Notes under the pieces: generated by a model | Seen by the model: only the letters and a program-made list of their open reading frames with translations | Database searches by the model: none | Told to the model about the DNA's origin: nothing | From: Firmicutes bacterium UBA6811 | GTDB lineage: Bacteria; Bacillota; SHA-98; UBA4971 | DNA length: 20,318 nt | Assembly: GCA_002452295.1 (NCBI GenBank) | Contig: DKEX01000043.1 | Span: 1-20,318, forward strand | Direction of reading: 5' to 3' | Position numbers and translations under genes: made by a program | In this document: positions 14,570-20,318 of the stretch, in pieces | Position numbering within the stretch: the first letter of the stretch is position 1 | Layout of the letters: each line of letters opens with the position of its first letter

Positions 14570-16597
14570 ATGAAAGCCGCCCCGGAAGCGGGGCGGCGTG
14601 GGCAGGTGCAGGTAGCGGATATGACGGCGGAGGCGTCTCGTGACGGCAATCTCAACCTCGAGAGCTCGGGGGCGGCGGATGGGGGTCCAGAGCAGCTTGG
14701 CTGGCCCGGTGCGGCAGGTGATGGGAGGGTAGCACTAGAGGGAGTGTGGCACTGCCAGGAGCCGCCCTATGTGGAGCGCCCGGACGAGGACACGGTCGCC
14801 ATCAGGATTCGCGCGAGGTCACGTGATGTGGCCGGCGTTACGCTCGAATTCCTCGCCGGCCCCGAGGGGAAAGCCCGCATGGCTGCGGCCATGGAGCCAT
14901 ATGCGACTGAAGGGGGCTTCACTCAGTATCGCGCCGAGGTCGCGACCTCGGGCGGCGTGCTTTCTTACAGGTTCGTCTTCACGCTCGGCAGTGGAGCATC
15001 GGCGCCCGAGAGCGCGGGCGCGGGCGACGGAGCGGGCGAGGCTGCGGATGGCAACGGAGACGGTGACGGGAACGGGACGGGCGCGCGGTGCGGCGCGGCG
15101 CGCACCATCTGGCACACCCCGTCGGGGGACTTCGTCCGGGAGCCCGGCCCCTGCGACTGGTATTCGCTGGACGTGTCGGCGCTCCAGGTGTTCCAGACGC
15201 CCGCGTGGGTCCACGACGCCGTGTTCTACCAGATCTTCCCTGACAGGTTCGCCAACGGCGACCTGACAAACGACCCCATCGGCACCTGCCCGTGGGGCGA
15301 GGCCCCGACCCGCGAGAACTTCTTCGGCGGCGACTTCCAGGGGATCATCGACAAGCTCCCTTACCTCAAGGACCTCGGGATCACGGCCGTCTGGTTCAAC
15401 CCCATCTTCGAGTCGGTGTCAAATCATAAGTACGACACCGCCGACTACCTGCGTGTGGATGACTCGTTCGGGGATCTCGGCAAGTTCCGCGAGCTTGTGG
15501 ACGCTCTGCACGCGGAGGGCATCAGGGTGATCCTGGACGGCGTCTTCAACCATACGGGGGACGAGTTTTGGGCTTTCCAGGACATCATCGAGAAAGGACC
15601 GGCGTCGCGTTATGTAAACTGGTACTACATCCATGACTTCCCCGTTCGCCGTCACCCGAAGCCCAACTACGAGGCATGGTGGGGGTTTGCGGACCTGCCA
15701 AAGCTCAACATGGATAACCCCGAGGTGCGCCGATACATCCTGGATGTCGTTACGTTCTGGATTAAAGAGGTCGGCATCGACGGGTGGAGGCTGGACGTCC
15801 CCAACGAGGTGGACCACCCCTTCTGGAAGGTGTTCCGCGGCCACGTCAAGAGCATCAACCCTGATGCCTACATCGTGGGGGAGATATGGCGCAACGGCTC
15901 GCCGTGGCTTATGGGGGATGAGTTCGACGCGGTCATGAACTACGTCTTCCGCGATGCGGTGCTCGATTTCTTCGCGAGACGCAAGTCGTCCACGTCGGAG
16001 CTCGTAGCGAGCCTGGAGAAGCTGAAAGCCGATTACCCGGCCCAGGCGAGCGCCGCGCTCCTGAACCTCCTCGGCAGCCACGACACCGAGCGCGTGCTCA
16101 CGATGTTCGAGGGAGACAGGCGGCGCATGGTGCCAGTCGTCGTGTTCGAGATGACCTATCCAGGGGCGCCCATGGTCTACTACGGGGACGAGGTGGGGAT
16201 GACAGGCCTCAAGGACCCGGGCTGCCGAGCCACGATGATCTGGGAGGAGCGCCTGCAGGATCGCGACCTTCTCGCGCTGCACAAGGCGCTGATACGGCTT
16301 CGGCGCGGGAGCGCGGCGCTCCGGCGCGGCGACATGCGCTGGCTCCTGGTGGACGATTCCACGAAGACCTTCGCCTTCTCCCGGACGCGCGAGGACGAGA
16401 CCGTGGTGGTGGCGGTGTGCGCGGGCGAAAGGGAGGTTGCGCTCGACCTCGTGATGCCGGCCGGAAGCGGAGATGCGGGCAGCGCAGCGGTTTTCTCCGA
16501 CGCGCTGACGGGTCGCGCCTACCCGGTGGTGGACGGCCGGCTCAAGGTGCGCGGGCTCGGCCCCAATGAGGCGCTGGTCCTCGTGCCGAAGGTTTGA
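14570..16597 (+). CDS. GH13 cyclomaltodextrinase / neopullulanase-like enzyme
   Basis: Intracellular alpha-glucan hydrolase that opens cyclodextrins or cleaves pullulan and maltodextrins. An N-terminal CBM34-like domain (from about residue 60: VWHCQEPPYVERPDEDTVAIRI) is followed by the barrel, starting WVHDAVFYQIFPDRFANGD. GH13 regions seen: DGVFNHTG (I), LPKLNMDNPEV (V, the GH13_20 hallmark), GWRLDVPNEVDH with nucleophile D409 (II), GEIW with acid/base E438 (III) and LGSHDTERVL with D505 (IV). There is no signal peptide. The 675-residue length exceeds the usual 580-590. The extra sequence is an unusual N-terminus and an Ala/Gly/Asp/Asn-rich insert, roughly residues 144-180, inside or at the end of the CBM34 domain. 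I chose ATG at 14570 for aaggga 6 bases upstream; ATGs at 14528-14540 or 14621 are possible. Confidence 0.92.
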   Translation: MKAAPEAGRRGQVQVADMTAEASRDGNLNLESSGAADGGPEQLGWPGAAGDGRVALEGVWHCQEPPYVERPDEDTVAIRIRARSRDVAGVTLEFLAGPEGKARMAAAMEPYATEGGFTQYRAEVATSGGVLSYRFVFTLGSGASAPESAGAGDGAGEAADGNGDGDGNGTGARCGAARTIWHTPSGDFVREPGPCDWYSLDVSALQVFQTPAWVHDAVFYQIFPDRFANGDLTNDPIGTCPWGEAPTRENFFGGDFQGIIDKLPYLKDLGITAVWFNPIFESVSNHKYDTADYLRVDDSFGDLGKFRELVDALHAEGIRVILDGVFNHTGDEFWAFQDIIEKGPASRYVNWYYIHDFPVRRHPKPNYEAWWGFADLPKLNMDNPEVRRYILDVVTFWIKEVGIDGWRLDVPNEVDHPFWKVFRGHVKSINPDAYIVGEIWRNGSPWLMGDEFDAVMNYVFRDAVLDFFARRKSSTSELVASLEKLKADYPAQASAALLNLLGSHDTERVLTMFEGDRRRMVPVVVFEMTYPGAPMVYYGDEVGMTGLKDPGCRATMIWEERLQDRDLLALHKALIRLRRGSAALRRGDMRWLLVDDSTKTFAFSRTREDETVVVAVCAGEREVALDLVMPAGSGDAGSAAVFSDALTGRAYPVVDGRLKVRGLGPNEALVLVPKV

Positions 16598-16728
16598 TAG
16601 AGTCCGGTGACAGCACGCTACCGACGATACCGCCGCGAGTCTGCGCCGCCGCAAACCGGATGCCGCAGGCTTGCGCGGCCAGTGGGTGCTGGAAATCTCA
16701 TGCTGCAAATCTTGCTGCAAATCTCTGC

Positions 16729-16757
16729 TTGACAACGCGCCCGGGCCGTGCTAAAGT
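16729..16757 (+). promoter_or_regulatory. Promoter for the T-box-controlled transport operon
   Basis: TTGACA (16729-16734) and TAAAGT (16752-16757) are separated by 17 bases. Transcription would start near 16764, so the leader before the binding-protein gene is about 600 bases and includes the whole T-box. The 130 bases between the GH13 stop and this promoter hold no gene. Confidence 0.75.
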
Positions 16758-16849
16758 ATGCATAAATACACACATCCTGGCGGAAACAGCCTGCGCAGGC
16801 ACCAGATGCACAGGATGGTGCAGGTGACAGCGGAAAAGCTCGATGAAAG

Positions 16850-17304
16850 CGATGACGGGGAAGAGTAGGCCGGAGGCGTCGTCCGAGAGAGCCGGGGGCG
16901 GTGGAAGCCTGGCACGGCGCGCCAGTTGAACCACACCCCCGAGCGCAGACCGAAACCGGTCCGGTGGCGGCCCAAGCCGGCAAGACGGCCGACACGGCGC
17001 GGGAGTAGGCTCTGACGGATCTCGCCCGTTAGTGTGGGGAGGTATAAGCCCGGGGTTTGGGAGTCTGCTGCGTCGTAGGCGACGTTGCAGGTGGCGCCGG
17101 GCCGTACCAGAGAATGAGCGGGTTACCAGGTGGCCGGGCCGACGATGCTCAGTTGGGCCGCATAGACCCAGAGCGCCCCGTCGGGAGCCGAACGGCTTCA
17201 CATGCGGTGACGGCGGGGTACAGGCAGGCTGCCGCAGGTAACCAATAAGGGTGGGACCACGGGAGATCACCTCTCGTCCCTTGTGGGGCGGGGGGTGTTT
17301 TTTT
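16850..17304 (+). promoter_or_regulatory. T-box riboswitch leader, probably tRNA-His responsive
   Basis: Senses uncharged tRNA and permits read-through into the transport genes. Landmarks: GAAGAGTA at 16860-16867 (Stem I S-turn), followed by GGCCG pairing with CGGCC (16986-16990). AGAGAG lies at 16886-16891, and the distal arm runs 16894-16940, GGGGGCGGTGG with CCACACCCCC. AGTAGG is at 17004, TGACGG/CCGTTA at 17013-17031, and a domain is closed by GGTTACC/GGTAACC (17121-17127 with 17237-17243). The T-box AAGGGTGGGACCACGG starts at 17247. The antiterminator pairs AAGGG with CCCTT (17278-17282) and ACGGGAG with CTCTCGT around the bulge TGGGACC. The variable base after TGG is G (17255), predicting discriminator C73, a hallmark of bacterial tRNA-His. 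CAC at 16993-16995, beside the Stem I helix and followed by a purine, is the candidate specifier. The amino acid is inferred; the T-box itself is clear. Confidence 0.93.
17269..17304 (+). terminator. T-box intrinsic terminator
   Basis: acctctcgtccc (17269-17280) pairs over 12 positions, with G-U pairs, with ggggcggggggt (17285-17296) around ttgt. T7 follows at 17298-17304. It shares ctctcgtccc with the antiterminator, so the two structures are mutually exclusive. Confidence 0.9.
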
Positions 17305-17361
17305 GCGCTGGAGCCTGGGAGGAACCGCGGAGGAGTCCGAGAAGAAGAGGAGGTAGTCACG

Positions 17362-18159
17362 ATGAACGTAAAGAAGGTTGGACAGATCGCACTGCTCACG
17401 CTGATCACCGCTACACTGGTCCTGGGTGGAGTCGCGGCCGCCGCGGCAGATGGCTCGCTCGATAAGGTCAAGGCGGCGGGGGTCCTGAAGATCGGGGTGG
17501 ACGACGCGTTTCCGCCCATGGAATACCGCGACGAGAAAGGCCAGATCGTCGGCTTCGATGTGGACCTCGCCAACGAGATCGGCCGCCGCCTCGGGGTTGC
17601 AATCGAGTGGGTCCCAACGGCGTGGGACGGGGTGATCCTGGCGCTGCAGTCCGGCAAGTTCGACATGATCCTGTCCTCGATGACCATCACCGAGGAGCGC
17701 GCAAAGAGGGTGGACTTCAGTCCCCCATACATCTGGGGCGCGCAGATCATAGTCGTCAGGGAGAAAGACAAATCCGTAAGCAGCGGTGCCGACCTTGCCG
17801 GCAAGGTGGTGGGCAGCCAGCTTGCGAGCACCGGCGAGATCGCCGCAAGGAAGCTGTCGGGCATCAAGGACCTGAAGCTGTACGGAAAGTTCACGGAGGC
17901 ATTCGAGGACCTCGCGATCGGAAGGGTCCAGGCCGTGGTGGTGGACGAGTTCGTGGGCCGCTACTACATAACGAAGCGGCCCGGCGTGTACCGCGTGCTT
18001 CCCGAGCGTCTGTCCGAGGAGGAGGTCGGCATCGCCTTCCGTAAGGAGGACAGGGCCCTGCGCGAGGCGGTATGCGCGGCCCTTGAGGCGATCAGGGCGG
18101 ACGGGACGTACGCAGCCATTTCGAAGAAGTGGTTCGGGGTCGACGTGTCGAAACGGTAG
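17362..18159 (+). CDS. Amino-acid ABC transporter substrate-binding protein, probable histidine binder
   Basis: A family 3 (HisJ/GlnH-type) extracytoplasmic binding protein of 265 residues. Residues 1-29 form a signal peptide ending GVAAAAA. The family signature GFDVDLANEIGRRLG lies at about 64-78. W..DGVILALQSGKFDMILSSMTITEERAKRVDFS lines the ligand cleft, and the C-terminus ends in ISKKWFGVD. GAGGAGGT at 17347-17354, 7 bases upstream, fixes ATG at 17362. No cysteine occurs in or just after the signal peptide, so there is no lipobox, which is unusual for a monoderm Gram-positive. The T-box upstream suggests that its ligand is histidine. The permease gene follows after 141 bases. Confidence 0.9.
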   Translation: MNVKKVGQIALLTLITATLVLGGVAAAAADGSLDKVKAAGVLKIGVDDAFPPMEYRDEKGQIVGFDVDLANEIGRRLGVAIEWVPTAWDGVILALQSGKFDMILSSMTITEERAKRVDFSPPYIWGAQIIVVREKDKSVSSGADLAGKVVGSQLASTGEIAARKLSGIKDLKLYGKFTEAFEDLAIGRVQAVVVDEFVGRYYITKRPGVYRVLPERLSEEEVGIAFRKEDRALREAVCAALEAIRADGTYAAISKKWFGVDVSKR

Positions 18160-18300
18160 CGAGTCACTACGAGGCTGAACCTGAGTACTGTGGAAGGATG
18201 GCGTGGGCCGGGCGGGCGACCCTGACTTGCAGCAGGCGACTCTGTCTGCCGGATCGCCCGCCGTGCGCCCCGCGCAATGACATTGAGGGGCGAGTGCATC

Positions 18301-19035
18301 ATGGACGTTCTGCTCATTGCGAGGCTTGTTCCGGTGCTCCTCAAGGGCGCCGCGATGACGATGGAGCTTACATGCCTCGCGGTCGTGCTCGGGACGGCGC
18401 TGGGCCTGCCGATAGCCCTGGCCCGCCTGTCGCGGCACCCCTTGGTACGCGGGCCTGCATCGCTGTACACGTGGTCGGTGAGGGGGACGCCGCTCCTTAT
18501 GCAGCTTTTCCTCATCTACTACGGGCTGCCGCAGGTGGGCATCACTCTTGACCCGTTCCCCGCGGCCGCGCTCGGGATGACGCTGAATGCGGCGGCATAC
18601 ATCGCCGAGATCCTGCGCGGGGGCATACTATCCATCGACCGGGGCCAGATGGAGGCCGCGAGGTCCCTGGGGATGAGCTACCTCCAGGCGATGAGGTGGG
18701 TCATCCTGCCCCAGGCCGTGCCGAGGATCATCCCGCCCATGGGCAACGAGGCCATCGCCAGGCTCAAGGATTCGTCGCTCGTGTCCACGATTGCCATGGT
18801 GGATCTCATGCGGGCGGCGCAACAGATGATCGCCACCACCTTCCGGCCGCTGGAGATCTTCTTCGCCGCGGGGTTGTTCTACCTCGCTATGACGACCGCC
18901 TTCACTGTGCTCTTCGGGTCGTGGGAGCGGCGGCTTGCCGAACGGGGGCAGGCAAGGGTGCCGGCGACGGCGCGCCTCCGCAGCGCGCTCGGCCGGGCGC
19001 TGGCTGGGCTTGCAAGCGTGCGGGGGATATGGTAA
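18301..19035 (+). CDS. Polar amino-acid ABC transporter permease (HisM/GlnP type)
   Basis: A 244-residue membrane permease of the His/Glu/Gln/Arg family. Hydrophobic segments lie at the N-terminus (VLLIARLVPVLLKGAAMTMELTCLAVVLG), at LLMQLFLIYYGLP, at the AALGMTLNAAAYIAEI region and near the C-terminus (FFAAGLFYLAMTTAFTVLF). RGTPLLMQLFLIYYGLP is typical of the family. The EAA loop that docks the ATPase reads EAARSLGMSYLQAMRWVILPQAVPRIIPPMGN. ATG at 18301 has gagggg about 10 bases upstream; ATG at 18277 has no ribosome site. The last 40 residues are basic and not conserved-looking. No ATPase gene follows; the next feature is tRNA-Arg. Confidence 0.92.
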   Translation: MDVLLIARLVPVLLKGAAMTMELTCLAVVLGTALGLPIALARLSRHPLVRGPASLYTWSVRGTPLLMQLFLIYYGLPQVGITLDPFPAAALGMTLNAAAYIAEILRGGILSIDRGQMEAARSLGMSYLQAMRWVILPQAVPRIIPPMGNEAIARLKDSSLVSTIAMVDLMRAAQQMIATTFRPLEIFFAAGLFYLAMTTAFTVLFGSWERRLAERGQARVPATARLRSALGRALAGLASVRGIW

Positions 19036-19062
19036 CATAAAAACGGCGGGTCGCTGGTCGGG

Positions 19063-19082
19063 CCGGCTCAAACCGGCTCAAA
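19063..19082 (+). repeat. Tandem decamer ccggctcaaa x2
   Basis: Two perfect adjacent copies (19063-19072 and 19073-19082) lie between the permease stop and tRNA-Arg. No convincing promoter for the tRNA was seen; ctatac at 19084-19089 is at best a weak -10. Confidence 0.7.
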
Positions 19083-19101
19083 ACCTATACGCAAGTGTCG
19101 C

Positions 19102-19177
19102 GCGCCTGTAGCTCAGTGGATAGAGCATCTGACTTCTAATCAGAGGGTCGGGGGTTCGAGTCCCTCCAGGCGCGCCA
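19102..19177 (+). tRNA. tRNA-Arg, anticodon TCT
   Basis: The acceptor stem GCGCCTG pairs with CAGGCGC. Discriminator G and an encoded CCA end the gene. The D arm contains AGCTCAGTGGATAGAGC, the anticodon stem TCTGA/TCAGA encloses CTTCTAA with anticodon TCT, and the T arm has GGTTCGAGTCC. The length is 76 bases including CCA. tRNA-Arg genes are frequent integration targets, and the DNA just downstream looks like such a site. Confidence 0.97.
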
Positions 19178-19185
19178 GCTATTTA

Positions 19186-19258
19186 GGGGTCTCGATACCA
19201 GGAAGTGGCACCTGGAACCACTCATGACAGCAAAATCACAGCAAAACTCCGGGACCCC
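19186..19258. other. Integration-site-like tract beside tRNA-Arg
   Basis: ggggtc (19186-19191) and gacccc (19253-19258) form an inverted repeat. It encloses two 9-base direct repeats, acagcaaaa, at 19227-19235 and 19238-19246 (11-base pitch), plus a short dyad ccagg/cctgg. Direct repeats of this kind beside a tRNA 3' end resemble arm-type binding sites of a tyrosine recombinase. No integrase gene and no second copy of the tRNA 3' end lie in the window, so this is suggestive only. Confidence 0.35.
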
Positions 19259-19307
19259 GTTTTGGGCGCGAACTCCCCGCTGTAAAGGACGCCCCTTCCC
19301 AAAGGCA

Positions 19308-19328
19308 GCGGGGGCCTCCGGCCCCCGC
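19308..19328. repeat. Perfect GC hairpin gcgggggcc-tcc-ggcccccgc
   Basis: Nine-base perfect arms with a 3-base loop and no U-tract. A second GC hairpin, gcaggggg with ccccctgc, lies at 19640-19661. Together they bracket the repeat cluster between them. Confidence 0.8.
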
Positions 19329-19354
19329 ACCCCCCGGGGCAGTTATCGCTTTGG

Positions 19355-19611
19355 CCATCGGGCACAGCCAGGGAAGGGAGAGGGAGTTTCAGGCTTCCGA
19401 GATTCCGAGAAGGAATGCCCGGACGCGGTGTCGAAGATATGAGTGCTGCATGGAGGATAGGGCAACGTCCCGGGCAGGACGACCCGAGCGCCATGCAGAC
19501 CATCGGGCACAGCGCAAGCTGTGTTTGACGCGAAACGCGAGGCTGGATCATATCCCCCTCGCGTTTCGTGTCTTGCGACTGGCAATCGCCTCCCTTTGCT
19601 GTGCCCGATGG
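19355..19611. repeat. Cluster of a 14-mer in direct and inverted copies with nested stems
   Basis: ccatcgggcacagc occurs at 19355-19368 and 19500-19513, and its exact complement gctgtgcccgatgg at 19598-19611. Between the last two, a nested inverted repeat cgaaacgcgagg/cctcgcgtttcg lies at about 19529-19567. Just upstream, ctgcatgg (19446-19453) pairs with ccatgcag (19491-19498). The whole could fold as one RNA or DNA structure, or be a decayed miniature element. Confidence 0.65.
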
Positions 19612-19683
19612 AGGAACGCGCTAGCTGCCCTGGGGGGTTGCAGGGGGGCGAAGCCCCCTGCTGGAAAGCTCTGTCTCGGTTCT

Positions 19684-19897
19684 TTTTTCCCCGTCGCTTA
19701 CTTGCCGGTTGCGTACGTCCTAATGTGTCGGTTATGGTCTCCGGGAGCGACGAGGTGGAAGAGTCTGGAGCGACGTTAGGCATTTGCCTAGCATCCTGTA
19801 GCCATCTTCCAATTGTTCTTTGGTCTACTCCCAGCATCTTCGTAATCCTCTCCTGCGTCCACCCCTGTTGTCTCAGTTTAAAGAAGGATTTTCCGAT
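19684..19897 (-). pseudogene. Remnant of a helix-turn-helix gene
   Basis: Read leftward from about 19895, the frame gives FFKLRQQGWTQERITKMLGV and then DQRTIGRWLQDARQMPNV. This is a clear helix-turn-helix like those of ParB-related proteins, phage regulators or transposases. A stop precedes it immediately upstream (19898-19900), and there is no start codon before the motif except an internal ATG at 19837 that would cut the helix. Downstream, the frame runs into a polar tail and then into GC hairpins with no domain. It is best read as a fragment of a lost gene, consistent with decayed mobile DNA next to tRNA-Arg. Confidence 0.5.
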
Positions 19898-20045
19898 TCA
19901 GGGGCGAAGTATCTTATTAAGACAAAAAAACCAAGCGCTACGCAGCCGGAAAGCCGGTGTCTGCCGGGAGGCGCAAACGAAGAGATCTCTCGTAGCAAGG
20001 AAGATAGAACAAAGGTAGAAGGAAGGCACGAAGGAAGGGAGCGGC

Positions 20046-20318
20046 ATGTCCGTTCGCCAACTGGGGTTTGCGGTGGTTGGATTGGGCGCCATCTCCAGGA
20101 TGCACCTGGAGTCCATATCGTCTCTTCCGACCGCTCGTCTGGTCTCGGTTGTCGCCAGAAACCCGGAGCGCGCTCAGCGCGTAGCCGACGAGTACGGGTG
20201 CGACGCCTATACCGACTATCGCCAGGCGTTGGACCGCAAGGACGTCGATGTAGTAACCATCCTGACTCCCAGCGGCGCGAGGCGGGACATCGCCCTCGAC
20301 GCAGCCGCGGCGGGGGAA
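20046..20318 (+). CDS. Gfo/Idh/MocA family oxidoreductase (5' part, runs off the window)
   Basis: The first 91 codons of an NAD(P)-dependent sugar or inositol dehydrogenase-type enzyme. The Rossmann fold starts with FAVVGLGAISRMHLESI, carrying the glycine motif GxGxxxxxH. VSVVARNPERAQRVADEYG and DVDVVTILTPSGARRDIALD follow, all standard for the family. The catalytic EKP region lies beyond the end of the window. ATG at 20046 has aaggaaggga at 20031-20040 upstream. The perfect palindrome agagatctct at 19981-19990 lies 56 bases before the start and could be an operator. The substrate is unknown. Confidence 0.88.
   Translation, partial: MSVRQLGFAVVGLGAISRMHLESISSLPTARLVSVVARNPERAQRVADEYGCDAYTDYRQALDRKDVDVVTILTPSGARRDIALDAAAAGE

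Noticed and set aside
16756..16775. ArgR-operator-like tatgcataaatacacaca beside the promoter
   Set aside because: It matches the ARG-box consensus only partly. The T-box already explains amino-acid control, so chance in an AT-rich promoter is more likely.
16948..16961. GAA-ACC as the T-box specifier (Thr)
   Set aside because: GACCG and CGGTC around it form a tight local hairpin. The better-supported Stem I helix (GGCCG with CGGCC) places the specifier near 16993, and the bulge base G argues against tRNA-Thr.
19136..19330. Minus-strand frame ending WRDSNPRPSD
   Set aside because: This is the antisense translation of the tRNA-Arg 3' half, again a known artefact.

Overview
The window reads as a GC-rich, probably thermophilic member of the Bacillota (Firmicutes). 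Direct support: a complete T-box leader with antiterminator and terminator, strong Shine-Dalgarno sites, several GTG/TTG starts, the murI-rph-rdgB gene order, an energy-coupling-factor (ECF) vitamin-type transporter and a GH57 amylopullulanase-like enzyme. All confident genes lie on the + strand.

Layout. 1-630: no convincing gene, then a sigma-A-type promoter. 631-3259: murI, rph and rdgB, apparently one operon (cell wall D-glutamate, tRNA 3'-end trimming, nucleotide-pool cleaning). 3317-3394: tRNA-Pro(TGG) with its own promoter, whose -35 box overlaps the rdgB stop. 3465-5107: a folded leader and a secreted 5'-nucleotidase. 5458-6747: GH1 beta-glycosidase. 7125-10330: a good promoter with dyad and repeats, then a secreted 1019-residue GH57 enzyme. 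10331-10947: an in-frame coding-like extension, then a strongly folded leader ending in an intrinsic terminator. 10948-14304: an ECF transporter (S, T, fused double ATPase). 14570-16597: a cytoplasmic GH13 cyclomaltodextrinase/neopullulanase-like enzyme. 16729-19035: promoter, T-box leader, amino-acid-binding protein and permease. 19102-19177: tRNA-Arg(TCT). 19178-20045: a gene-poor, repeat-rich tract with integration-site-like repeats and a helix-turn-helix gene remnant. 20046-end: start of a Gfo/Idh/MocA oxidoreductase.

How the genes fit together. The exported GH57 enzyme would cut starch-like polymers outside the cell, the GH13 enzyme would hydrolyse imported oligosaccharides inside, and GH1 would handle beta-glycosides. 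No sugar transporter is present in the window. The amino-acid transporter is probably a histidine importer: the T-box antiterminator bulge reads TGGG, which matches a tRNA with discriminator C73 (tRNA-His in bacteria), and CAC (His) is a candidate specifier codon. It lacks an ATPase gene here.

Most worth a second look: the multi-stem leader of the ECF operon (10553-10924), the 78-nt folded leader of the 5'-nucleotidase (3465-3542), the His-type T-box, and the repeat-rich tract after tRNA-Arg. No obvious defence system or CRISPR array was seen. Function calls come from reading motifs by eye; no database search was run.
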